From Labilibaculum sp. (GTDB lineage Bacteria; Bacteroidota; Bacteroidia; Bacteroidales; Marinifilaceae), in assembly GCA_016342745.1 (NCBI GenBank), contig JAEINT010000006.1, forward strand, positions 62,001 through 126,000: a DNA stretch of 64,000 nt. Reading direction: 5' to 3'. Numbering within the stretch: position 1 is the stretch's first letter; each line of letters opens with the position of its first letter. Shown one piece after another: positions 39,305-47,824 of the stretch. The position numbers and the translations under genes were made by a program. The notes beneath the pieces were generated by a model. That model did no database searches and had not been told where the DNA came from. It saw only the letters and a program-made list of their open reading frames with translations.

Positions 39305-42300
39305 ATGAATTTCATTATAAAACGAAAGGTTTTAATTGCAATGCTCTTTACTGGCCTTAGTATGTTAGGGTTTTTCTCCTACAAACAATTGCCAGTTGAA
39401 TTAATACCTAATGCCCAGCTTCCAATGTTATTTGTTAATGTAGGAACTTCTATGGAAGTAGATCCTCGTTATATGGAAAGTGAAGCCATTATTCCTTTGG
39501 AAGGTGTTATTGGAGGAATGGAAGGTATCGAAAAAATTGTATCGACAGCCGGACAGCAAAGAGGAAGTATTGAAATTTCTTTTGAACAAGGAACAAATAT
39601 CAAATATGCCTATTTAAAACTGGACGAAAAGGTAAAAGAAATCAAGAAAGACCTTCCACAAGAATTCAGGGTCCAGGTATTTAAGTTCGACATGGAACAA
39701 ATCAACAACATGTTCATGAATATTCAGGTTCGTGGAAGTGGTGGTGTTGATCGGGTTCGACAAATTACCGAAAATGAAATTTTAGATAAGATCCAAAACA
39801 TAAACGGAATTGCCAACACGGCACTTTTCGGAGGTCGTGAAAAATCAATTGAAATTCTACTTAGAGATGATGTTTGTAAAAGCTATGGCATCAGTCCTTC
39901 GGATGTTCGATCTGCACTAAGCAGAAACGACAACATGCGCGAGTTTGCTGGTAAAGTAATTGAAAACAGCAGAATGCATTTTGTGAATGTAGTTTCCGAA
40001 TTTACTGACATTTCTGAATTACACGAACTGGTTGTTCGAGAAAAGGGGGATATCAAACTTAAAGATATTGCCTACATACGCTTTGGTGTTAAAGAACAAA
40101 CCTCTTACAGTCGTGTGAATGGAAAAGAAGCCGTAACACTTCAGTTAACGAGAGATTCTCAATCGAATATTATCGAATTATCTGACAATGTAATTGAGAA
40201 AATTGAAGAGATTAATGAGGAGTTTGCAAATAAAGATATCACCTTGGTGGTGCAAACAAACACTGCCGAAACAATGAAAACCAATATCGATTTAATTATT
40301 GAATTGGCATTAGTTGGTGGGCTTTTGGCAATTTTCATTCTCTGGATTTTTCTAAAAAATATCAGACTGGTAACTGCAATAGCATTGGCCATTCCTATTT
40401 CCGTTTATACGGCTTTCAACTTTTTCTATGCTTACGATATCAGTATTAACACGCTAACCTTATTGGGTGTAGCCTTGGCCATTGGTATGCTGCTCGACAA
40501 TAGCATTGTAGTTCTTGAAAACATTTACCGCTTGGCAGCAAAAGGTAATGATCCAGACACTGCCGTTATTCAAGGAACCAAAGAAGTGTGGCGATCTATT
40601 TTTGCAGCTACTTTAACTACTATTGCCGTATTCTTACCATTTTTGTTCACAGACAATTTCTTAATCGGACTATTTGGAAAACACATTGGCATCTCTATCA
40701 TTTCAACCTTATTGGTATCACTGGTGGTAGCCTTGCTTTTAATTCCAATGATTACCCATACTTTTCTAAAGCGAAAAGGTAAAATCCGTCAGGTTAATTT
40801 CGAAAACATATCCTACCACAACCGATTGGTACAAGTTTACTTGGTGGTTTTAAAATCGTGCATGCGCTTTCCAGGAAGAACCATCTTAGGCGCTTTAGGA
40901 CTCTTTTTCGTTACGCTTTTAATCAGCTTAGGTCTTAGCATGATTACCACAGAGGAAACGGAAACAAAAGACCTTAACCTTTACGTAACCTTACCTGGAG
41001 GAACTACGCTCGACAATACCGATTTATTCATAAAACAGGTAGAAAAAAAGCTCGATTCCTTACCCGAAAAAAAGGATATCACCAGTCAAGTGTATGAAGA
41101 GGAAGCCGTTTTAACCATTAGTTTGGTAGATGATTATCGCGATATACAAAACCTTTCCGTTCCTGGGATTAAGAAAAACATTCTGGAACAATTAAACGAT
41201 CTGCCAAGGGCATCATTTAGTTGGGATCCTCCTGCTACTGGACGTCGTTTTGGCGGTGGTGGAGGTGGTTTCGGTGGCGATAATCCTTTCATGGAAATGC
41301 TAGGCATTGGAACCCAAAAAGAGAAACTGATTATAAAAGGACAGGATTTTGACAAAATGTTGGACCTCTCAGACGATTTAGAATACTATTTGGGGCAACT
41401 TACCTCCATTCAAAATGTATCTGTTAAAATACCGAGCAAACGACCAGAAATGGTATTGGAGTTCGACAAGCAGATCATGGCGATTTACGATATTCCTGTT
41501 ACCTCTGTCTTGTCTGAGCTAAACTCCTTTCAGAAAGAATTTTCGAGTGGCGTAAAATTCAAACAAGGTACCGATGAGTACGATATCATTATTAAAACAC
41601 TTGGCAATACCGAAGTAGAAACAAGAGATGCAAAAGATCTGCGAGAGCTAAGCGTTAAAGGAACACAAGGAGCAGAATTCGAATTGCAAAACATCAGCAA
41701 TTTAAATTTTACCGATGGTTTATCGACAATTAAACGTACCAATCAGGAGAAACAACTCGAAGTTGAATATCAATTTATAGCAGAAGTAAACGATGAAAAA
41801 GACCTACTAACTGCTTCGCGAGTAGAGGTAGATGAACTTGTTGAACGCATGAACATTCCTTCAGGAATTGCACTAGAAGTTGTTCATGAAGAAGATACTT
41901 TAGGTGATTTTAAAATGCTATTTCTAATGGCCATTATTTTAATATTCATGATTTTAGCTTCGGTATTCGAATCTTTTACCATGCCTATTGTAATGATGTT
42001 CTCCATCCCTATGGCAGCCATCGGATCATTAATTGCACTGATTCTAACGGGCACCTCCTTAATGAATGCCAATGTATTTATCGGTTTGATCATTCTCTTG
42101 GGAATTGTTGTCAACAATGGCATTATCATGATTGATTACTCCAACGTATTGCAGAAGCGCGGTTATCGAGAATCTCGAGCTTTAATGATGGCTGGATTGG
42201 CTCGTATTCGTCCTATTTTAATTACTGCCATTACCACAATTATCGCCTTAATGCCATTAGCACTTGGTCGTGAAGAATACGTAACTCAAATTGGTGTTCC

Positions 42301-44023
42301 TTTTGCGATTACTGTAATTGGTGGACTTACAATTAGTACCATTCTTACCTTGGTATTTATCCCAACCTTGTATACTGGTTTACGCACAAGTTTAGACTGG
42401 ATACAAGGCCAGAAAGTTTGGATAAAGACTTTACAAGCTTCCATTTGGTTAGGTGGAACGTATTTCATTTACGCCGAAGTAGATAGTGCTATTTGGCAGA
42501 TTATCGATTTCCTTGTTTTGCTATTATCCGTACCAGCCTGCATCTATTTTATTCAGACCAGTTTGCGAAAAGCCAACGAAAAACTAATTGCTCCAGAAGA
42601 ATCCTTGCATATCGAGATTCGAAATTTGGTGAAAATTTACGACTGGGATGGTCGTTTTAAGCGAGAGTGGAATTCGGGTCTTAAAATAAGAGAACGACTA
42701 GGTTTAAAGCATTCCTATTCAACAATTCGCGATTTTGGAGGTTTAATCTGGCAATTGCCATTGGTTGCTTTCATCTTCTTTTTCATCTACATCCATCTCG
42801 AAAATGAATACTGGTTGCTAGCCTTGTCCATTCCTTTCCAAATTATGCTTTTGTTTTTTATGGCTCCAATTATTGAGTATAAAAAACACCAGCAAAAGGA
42901 AAAAAGAAACAAATTTGCAAGAGTTTTCATCAACATTCTGCACAAAATTATTTATTGGCTAATGCCATTATTGGTAATGGCATTTTTCTATCAGAAATAC
43001 GAATTAATTGGTTTACTTTCACCCATAGCTGTTTTCTGGTATTTGGCTTTACTGATAAAAATATCATCAGATAAAATCTATCGTGAAAAAATAAACATCA
43101 ATCGTATTAAAGGTAGTTTTAGCGGTATTCGAAAAATCTTCTATCGTTTTGTTTTAATCATCCCAATTATCGGAAAAAAGAAAATTCCATTTAAAGCGGT
43201 TAAAGGAGTATCCTTCGACATTGACAACGGTATGTTTGGTCTGCTTGGACCTAATGGCGCCGGTAAATCGACTCTAATGCGTATTATTTGCGGTATTTTG
43301 GAGCAAAGCTACGGTCAAATTTCCATCAACGGTATTGATGTACGCGAAAAACGTGAAGAATTACAAGGTTTAATTGGCTATCTGCCTCAGGAGTTCGGAA
43401 TGTACGAAAATATGAGCGCATGGGATTTCTTGAACTACATGGGAATTCTAAAAAAACTGAACAACAATAAAGAAAGAATGGAGCGTGTGGAATATGTATT
43501 GAAAGCCGTTCACATGATCGATCAAAAAGACAATAAAATTGGTTCTTTCTCGGGCGGTATGAAACAGCGAATAGGAATTGCACAGATTCTTCTTCATCTG
43601 CCTCGTATATTGGTGGTAGATGAGCCTACAGCAGGTCTCGATCCTCGTGAACGCATTCGTTTCAGAAACCTTTTGGTAGAATTGAGTAAGGATCGTATTG
43701 TTATTTTCTCAACTCATATTATTGAGGATGTAGCCAGCTCGTGTAATCGCGTTGCGGTTATGAAAAAAGGAGATCTGAAATACCTAGGTGAACCAGTACA
43801 CATGGCAGGTATTGCCGACGAAAAAGTATGGATGCTTACCGTATCACTCGAAGAGTTCGAAATCCTTAAAACAGAACACGTGATTATTCATCACATGCGC
43901 GATAAGGATCAAATTCGAGTTCGTTGTTTATCCGATGAAAATCCTGGTTATGGAGCGGTCAACGCGAAAGCCAATTTGGAAGATGCCTATTTGTGCTTGC
44001 TGAACGAAAAAGAAGAGGCTTAA
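39305..44023 (+). CDS. fusion of an RND efflux permease with a C-terminal ABC ATPase
   Basis: One uninterrupted 1572-residue frame. Residues 1 to about 1030 are an RND pump (twelve helices, two porter loops; helix 4 LLDNSIVVLENI with Asp398, helix 10 GIVVNNGIIMID) with an odd Gly-rich stretch RRFGGGGGGFGG near residue 650. Residues about 1035-1290 add five or six further hydrophobic helices unlike any RND part. Residues about 1295-1572 are a complete ABC ATPase: Walker A GPNGAGKS (1315-1322), GYLPQEF, FSGGMKQR, VVDEPTAGLDP, STHIIED. The ATPase resembles the stand-alone one at 29181. The extra helices plus the next small permease may form the ABC channel. The RND and ABC families use proton gradient and ATP, so one polypeptide may couple both (inference). 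I know of no characterised protein of this build. Confidence 0.93.
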   Translation: MNFIIKRKVLIAMLFTGLSMLGFFSYKQLPVELIPNAQLPMLFVNVGTSMEVDPRYMESEAIIPLEGVIGGMEGIEKIVSTAGQQRGSIEISFEQGTNIKYAYLKLDEKVKEIKKDLPQEFRVQVFKFDMEQINNMFMNIQVRGSGGVDRVRQITENEILDKIQNINGIANTALFGGREKSIEILLRDDVCKSYGISPSDVRSALSRNDNMREFAGKVIENSRMHFVNVVSEFTDISELHELVVREKGDIKLKDIAYIRFGVKEQTSYSRVNGKEAVTLQLTRDSQSNIIELSDNVIEKIEEINEEFANKDITLVVQTNTAETMKTNIDLIIELALVGGLLAIFILWIFLKNIRLVTAIALAIPISVYTAFNFFYAYDISINTLTLLGVALAIGMLLDNSIVVLENIYRLAAKGNDPDTAVIQGTKEVWRSIFAATLTTIAVFLPFLFTDNFLIGLFGKHIGISIISTLLVSLVVALLLIPMITHTFLKRKGKIRQVNFENISYHNRLVQVYLVVLKSCMRFPGRTILGALGLFFVTLLISLGLSMITTEETETKDLNLYVTLPGGTTLDNTDLFIKQVEKKLDSLPEKKDITSQVYEEEAVLTISLVDDYRDIQNLSVPGIKKNILEQLNDLPRASFSWDPPATGRRFGGGGGGFGGDNPFMEMLGIGTQKEKLIIKGQDFDKMLDLSDDLEYYLGQLTSIQNVSVKIPSKRPEMVLEFDKQIMAIYDIPVTSVLSELNSFQKEFSSGVKFKQGTDEYDIIIKTLGNTEVETRDAKDLRELSVKGTQGAEFELQNISNLNFTDGLSTIKRTNQEKQLEVEYQFIAEVNDEKDLLTASRVEVDELVERMNIPSGIALEVVHEEDTLGDFKMLFLMAIILIFMILASVFESFTMPIVMMFSIPMAAIGSLIALILTGTSLMNANVFIGLIILLGIVVNNGIIMIDYSNVLQKRGYRESRALMMAGLARIRPILITAITTIIALMPLALGREEYVTQIGVPFAITVIGGLTISTILTLVFIPTLYTGLRTSLDWIQGQKVWIKTLQASIWLGGTYFIYAEVDSAIWQIIDFLVLLLSVPACIYFIQTSLRKANEKLIAPEESLHIEIRNLVKIYDWDGRFKREWNSGLKIRERLGLKHSYSTIRDFGGLIWQLPLVAFIFFFIYIHLENEYWLLALSIPFQIMLLFFMAPIIEYKKHQQKEKRNKFARVFINILHKIIYWLMPLLVMAFFYQKYELIGLLSPIAVFWYLALLIKISSDKIYREKININRIKGSFSGIRKIFYRFVLIIPIIGKKKIPFKAVKGVSFDIDNGMFGLLGPNGAGKSTLMRIICGILEQSYGQISINGIDVREKREELQGLIGYLPQEFGMYENMSAWDFLNYMGILKKLNNNKERMERVEYVLKAVHMIDQKDNKIGSFSGGMKQRIGIAQILLHLPRILVVDEPTAGLDPRERIRFRNLLVELSKDRIVIFSTHIIEDVASSCNRVAVMKKGDLKYLGEPVHMAGIADEKVWMLTVSLEEFEILKTEHVIIHHMRDKDQIRVRCLSDENPGYGAVNAKANLEDAYLCLLNEKEEA

Positions 44024-44174
44024 TCACTAAAGCAAACGAAGGATTGCACAAAGAACAAAATATCGCATAGCGATTATACGATTGTAAAAAAAAGACTTGT
44101 AAACTGAATATGATTCCTCATAGAGGATACACAAAAAATAAAGTGTAAAGGATTTGGTGAAAAAATAACAACAA

Positions 44175-44876
44175 ATGAAAGAGCAACTGATACTACTACT
44201 CCACTTTATTCGCTACAATGTGAAAATCATTTTTGCGAATAAATTCATCTATTTCCTGATTGCAGCATTTGCCTTCTATTTTATGGTAACAGGTATCATG
44301 CTATTTACAGATTCTAGCCCCGAAGAAGCAGATATCTATGGCACTTTAATATTTCCGGGTGTTCTTATTTTGTTCTACCCTGTTATCTTCAACATCCAAA
44401 GCGACAAGGATACGCGAATGCTCGAAATTATTTTTGGCATCCCAAACTACCGCTACAAAGTGTATTTGGTACGATTCGTTTTAAGCATATTACTATTGTT
44501 CTTAATCATGTGTCTGATGTCTTCAATTACGGTCTTTTCTGTTATCCGGATCTCCGTATTCCATATGGTTTACGAGCTAATGTATTGTCTTTTATTCTTA
44601 GCCAGCTTGGCCTTTCTACTAGCTTCCTTACTTAAAAATGCAAGTGGTGCTGCCGTAGTAATGGTTATTATTGGTTTAATATTCCTGATATTGGCTGAAC
44701 CCTTAGAGCATAGCAAGTGGAACATTTTCCTCAACCCATTTGATGTTCCCAGCGACATGAGCTATAGCATTTGGCAAAACGTACTTTATCAGAACCGCAT
44801 GATGCTCGTAATTGGAACAATTATTTCGATTTTATGGAGTCTAATTAACATGCAGAAACGAGAGAAGTTCGTTTAA
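44175..44876 (+). CDS. ABC-2 type permease subunit
   Basis: A 233-residue integral membrane protein with about six hydrophobic helices (first at about residues 22-43, last at about 212-226) and short loops, in the ABC-2 permease style, for example the QSDKDTRMLEIIFGIPNYRYKVYLVRF segment, which resembles the cytoplasmic coupling region. It lies 151 bases after the RND-ABC fusion and is the last gene before a terminator, so its likely ATPase partner is the domain fused to the RND pump. Low sequence specificity means that the family call rests on topology and context. Confidence 0.75.
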   Translation: MKEQLILLLHFIRYNVKIIFANKFIYFLIAAFAFYFMVTGIMLFTDSSPEEADIYGTLIFPGVLILFYPVIFNIQSDKDTRMLEIIFGIPNYRYKVYLVRFVLSILLLFLIMCLMSSITVFSVIRISVFHMVYELMYCLLFLASLAFLLASLLKNASGAAVVMVIIGLIFLILAEPLEHSKWNIFLNPFDVPSDMSYSIWQNVLYQNRMMLVIGTIISILWSLINMQKREKFV

Positions 44877-44895
44877 GAGCTATACTATTTCATGC

Positions 44896-44929
44896 AAAAA
44901 GCTCAACAACCTAGGTCATTGAGCTTTTT
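44896..44929 (+). terminator. intrinsic terminator of the export operon
   Basis: AAAAAGCTCAA (44896-44906) pairs with TTGAGCTTTTT (44919-44929) around a 12-base loop. It can also serve the rhodanese gene that converges from the right. Confidence 0.85.
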
Positions 44930-44953
44930 CTATTTCTTTACGGATTTTACCTC

Positions 44954-45313
44954 TTAAACTTCAGCAGTTTGTTTTGCTTGTCGTTTTAATTCACGATTCC
45001 AACTGTACAAGCCTCCTTTTAGGTGAGCAGTTTTGTGATAGCCTACTTTATGCAAAAAGTTTCTCACCTGCTTGCTTCTAAAACCTAAATGACAAAAGAT
45101 AATTAGATCCTTATCCTTTGGTAAAAGAGGAAGTTTATTTTGAATTTCATCCATTGGAACGTGCATTGCATTTGCAATACCATCCTTAGCCAGTTCATGA
45201 GGCTCACGAACGTCAATCAGCAAAATATCATCACGCTTTTCTAATTCATTCATTAGCTCTAGAGCTGTGTAACTTGTTTTTGGGCCGTTATCGTTATTTT
45301 GGAAAAAACTCAT
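44954..45313 (-). CDS. rhodanese-like domain protein (copy 2)
   Basis: A 119-residue rhodanese with LLIDVREPHEL and the active-site loop CHLGFRS carrying the persulfide Cys. It is a paralog of the gene at 28530-28883, sharing AMHVPM, DKDL-FCH and RSKQV. The two copies stand on the minus strand at either side of the export operon, an arrangement that could come from duplication around it or insertion of the operon between tandem copies. It converges on the operon terminator. Confidence 0.88.
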   Translation of the reverse strand: MSFFQNNDNGPKTSYTALELMNELEKRDDILLIDVREPHELAKDGIANAMHVPMDEIQNKLPLLPKDKDLIIFCHLGFRSKQVRNFLHKVGYHKTAHLKGGLYSWNRELKRQAKQTAEV

Positions 45314-45461
45314 ATGCTTATATCTTTAAATTAAATTTATTAGTACCAATTACATCTCTTCGTCGACATTAATGGTATAGGGTCTAACAAATATAAAAAA
45401 ATATAAAGGCACAGAACATGATAAATCACAAATATGAGTAATGGTAGGCTTAAAGTTTGTT

Positions 45462-45499
45462 AAAAATAAAATTCCACCTACAAAGATTGTAGATGGAAT
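45462..45499 (-). terminator. intrinsic terminator of the cupin gene
   Basis: On the minus strand the stem of 45499-45489 pairs with 45481-45471 (11 bp, one G-U pair) and is followed by a T-rich tract. The stem fits the minus-strand RNA better than the plus strand. Confidence 0.75.
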
Positions 45500-45524
45500 C
45501 AATTATATGTCGTTTATCTTCCCT

Positions 45525-45851
45525 TTATTTTTTAGTAGAAGCTTGCATTTTCATCACCAAAATTCGCAATACCTCATCACTCTCATTTCTCCAGCCATGT
45601 CCACAATTTGCAGGACTCTCAATTAAAGTATTCGCATCTACTTCTTTGCTCTCATCACCTATTTCAACAATTCCCTTTCCTTCCAAAACTAAAAAGCAAA
45701 CATTAAGAGGAGCACCATGCTTGGCGATTGTATCACCTGGCTTTAAATTTAAGTGTACCATCATCATATGCTCATTTTGATAAAACTTTCTAGCTTCAAC
45801 ACCATGATTGTTTATAAATGCTTCCGTCTCAAATATCTTTCTTATCTCCAT
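45525..45851 (-). CDS. small cupin-domain protein
   Basis: A 108-residue single cupin. The metal-binding motif 1 is present in reduced form (LKPGDTIAKHGAPLNVCFLVLEGKGIVEIG; the usual HxH is KHGAPLN with one His) and motif 2 has SPANCGHGW with His. Function is unknown; such small cupins often bind a metal or small ligand. The methionine-rich HMMMVHLNL strand precedes the motif. It is a single gene with its own terminator. Confidence 0.75.
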   Translation of the reverse strand: MEIRKIFETEAFINNHGVEARKFYQNEHMMMVHLNLKPGDTIAKHGAPLNVCFLVLEGKGIVEIGDESKEVDANTLIESPANCGHGWRNESDEVLRILVMKMQASTKK

Positions 45852-46205
45852 GATTAAGTATTTTAACTTGTTTTTATTATTTCCATTGGTAAATATCGAG
45901 CTTTCAAAGCTCTAAAACAGTAACATATGTTACAAGTCGGAATAAAAGCAAGTTGATTAATACTCGATCTATGCATCTCCAATAATAGAAATCACAACTA
46001 ATAATATGAAAAATCAATATGTATATTAGCACAAACCAGTATTCAAATCCAATAATATCGAAGAGAAACAATAAAAATCAAATCTGAAAGATAGAGCTCT
46101 CTTCATAATAATGTTTTAGTTTTCGTACCTAGAGTCAAAGGCTTCACAAAAGAAGAGGTTGAAGCCTTTAAAGAAGACTTTGAATAAAGAAAATTTCAGT
46201 TATAA
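45852..46205. other. intergenic region left of the integrative element
   Basis: About 350 AT-rich bases without a convincing gene. Just before the terminator a start-less open stretch on the plus strand (about 46110-46187) ends VKGFTKEEVEAFKEDFE and could be the tail of a decayed gene. No repeats were seen. Confidence 0.4.
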
Positions 46206-46240
46206 AAAAACGCTTAACTTTTAGCAAGTTAAGCGTTTTT
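46206..46240. terminator. perfect 15-bp terminator, probable original tRNA-Cys terminator
   Basis: A 15-bp perfect stem (46206-46220 with 46226-46240), 5-base loop, T runs on both strands. It sits 4 bases beyond the left att repeat. Before the element inserted, it would have stood directly after the 3' end of the tRNA-Cys gene on the minus strand. Confidence 0.85.
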
Positions 46241-46243
46241 ATT

Positions 46244-46256
46244 GAGGTCTCTGGCG
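46244..46256. repeat. left attachment repeat (attL side)
   Basis: GAGGTCTCTGGCG, identical to 52646-52658 at the 3' end of tRNA-Cys. After it the sequences differ. Crossover should occur within this core. Confidence 0.88.
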
Positions 46257-46267
46257 AACCTCAAACT

Positions 46268-46370
46268 CTTAACCTGTCTTAATCACTCTTAATCTTATTT
46301 ACACTATATATCAGTCATTTATGATTTTAATGATTAAGCGGAATTAAACTAAATTAAGCAAAATTAAGCA
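46268..46370. repeat. 10-bp phased repeats near the left att site
   Basis: Three CTTAA(T/C) units start at 46268, 46278 and 46288, and four units in the opposite orientation, (A/G)ATTAA(G/A)C, follow at 46331-46370, each exactly 10 bases long. The one-turn phasing puts them on one face of the helix. They are likely binding sites for excisionase or integrase arms (inference). Confidence 0.6.
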
Positions 46371-46371
46371 A

Positions 46372-46395
46372 TTACGGGTACAACTACGGGTACAA
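46372..46395 (+). repeat. 24-bp tandem motif, left copy (probable integrase arm sites)
   Basis: Two copies of ACGGGTACAA 12 bases apart. The complete 24-bp unit recurs in the same orientation at 52566-52589 near the other end. It lies just upstream of the integrase -7 box, so binding there could also repress the integrase gene. Confidence 0.7.
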
Positions 46396-46400
46396 GTTTG

Positions 46401-46408
46401 TATATTTG
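46401..46408 (+). promoter_or_regulatory. candidate -7 box of the integrase gene
   Basis: TATATTTG matches TAnnTTTG exactly, 26 bases before the ATG at 46435. The expected -33 region falls inside the 24-bp tandem motif. Confidence 0.5.
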
Positions 46409-46434
46409 TATTCATACACTAAAACCCTTTAAAA

Positions 46435-47727
46435 ATGGCTACTACACGATATTTGATTAGATCAAAAGTAAAAGGAAAATTTGCACCTTTCTACGTTCGT
46501 CTTAAAGGAAATGACGGAATTGATGTAATTGCAAGAACTGAACTTCTTTTTTATCCTGAATATTGGAGCAATAGTAATCAGAAATTCAGTACCCGAATTA
46601 AGGAAACAGAGGAACTAAAACAAAAGTATAAAGACGACACTATAAAAAAGCAAAGGGACTTGACGGACTTTATTTTAGTAGCCTTTAGTAAAGAATCAGG
46701 CACTATAAATAATGAGTGGTTAAAAAATACTATTGCAGAATTTCACCATGGCAAAAACCCCGATGCAATAAAAAAACTAAATGACTACATTCAATTTTTT
46801 ATTGATGGAATCAAAGACGGTTCGAGATTAAATAGCAAACAGGAAATTTATAAAAAAGGAACAATCAAAAACTTTGACGGCTTCAAATCTCAATTTGATA
46901 ATTTTAAAGCTAAGAGAAAAAAACCTTTACAATTTGAAGACATTACAACCGAATTTTACAATGAATATGTAAGTTTCTTTGTTGGGAAAAATTACAGTCC
47001 CAATACAATTGGAAGGCACATTAAAAACTTAAAGACTATCATTCGGGCTGCACATGAAGAAGGACATCATAACACGATGGAAATAGACCGTAAAAGTTTT
47101 AAAATCCTAAAGGTCGAAACTCAAAATATTTATTTAACTGAAAAGGAACTCGCAGCCCTTTTGAATGTGAATTTGAAACACAAACCAAATTACCAGATTG
47201 CCAGAGATGTTTTTTTAATTGGTTGTTATACTGCACAAAGATTTTCCGATTACTCACAAATCATGCAAGATAATGTCAGGACAAGTGAAGACGGAACAAA
47301 ATTAATTTACCTAACACAGAAGAAAACAGGCGAAGACGTTATAATTCCGATTAGACCAGAACTAAAAGCCATACTTGAAAAGTACGATTACAACACTCCT
47401 AAGATTTGGGAACAAAAACTCAATAAGTACATTAAAGAGGTTGGAAAGCTCGCAAAGATCAAAGAACCTATTGCAATAACTAAGGTAAAAGGAGGTCTTA
47501 CAGTTCATGAAACGATACCAAAACACGACCTTATTAAGACTCACACTGCAAGACGAGCAGGGTGTACGAATATGTATTTGGCTGGAATCTCAACTATTGA
47601 TATTATGAAGATATCAGGACATAAAACAGAAAGCGAATTTTTGAAATACATCAAAGTAACCAAAGAGCAAACAGCTGGTAAACTTTCAAATCATGCTTAT
47701 TTTACGCAAAAATTAAAAGTTGTATAA
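46435..47727 (+). CDS. int: tyrosine recombinase / integrase of the element
   Basis: A 430-residue Bacteroidota-type site-specific integrase. The N-terminal region (about 1-110) is an arm-binding domain, a SAM-like core-binding domain follows (about 115-220), then the catalytic domain. The catalytic set is complete: Arg269 (AQRFSDYS), Lys in QKKTGED, His370 and Arg373 (HTARR), His396 (ISGHK) and the nucleophile Tyr405 (FLKYIKV). It is placed next to the left att site, reading inward, as expected for an element inserted in a tRNA gene. It should catalyse insertion into and excision from the tRNA-Cys 3' end. Confidence 0.95.
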   Translation: MATTRYLIRSKVKGKFAPFYVRLKGNDGIDVIARTELLFYPEYWSNSNQKFSTRIKETEELKQKYKDDTIKKQRDLTDFILVAFSKESGTINNEWLKNTIAEFHHGKNPDAIKKLNDYIQFFIDGIKDGSRLNSKQEIYKKGTIKNFDGFKSQFDNFKAKRKKPLQFEDITTEFYNEYVSFFVGKNYSPNTIGRHIKNLKTIIRAAHEEGHHNTMEIDRKSFKILKVETQNIYLTEKELAALLNVNLKHKPNYQIARDVFLIGCYTAQRFSDYSQIMQDNVRTSEDGTKLIYLTQKKTGEDVIIPIRPELKAILEKYDYNTPKIWEQKLNKYIKEVGKLAKIKEPIAITKVKGGLTVHETIPKHDLIKTHTARRAGCTNMYLAGISTIDIMKISGHKTESEFLKYIKVTKEQTAGKLSNHAYFTQKLKVV

Positions 47728-47824
47728 AATACAGAAGTCCCTTACTACTAAAATAATGCAGTAATTATTCATCCAATATTGAATTTATGTTTATTTTACA
47801 GAAAAACTAATTAATACATGAACT

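Noticed and set aside
45441-45780. Overlapping plus-strand frames opposite the cupin gene
   Set aside because: They are shadows of the cupin gene and run through its terminator.
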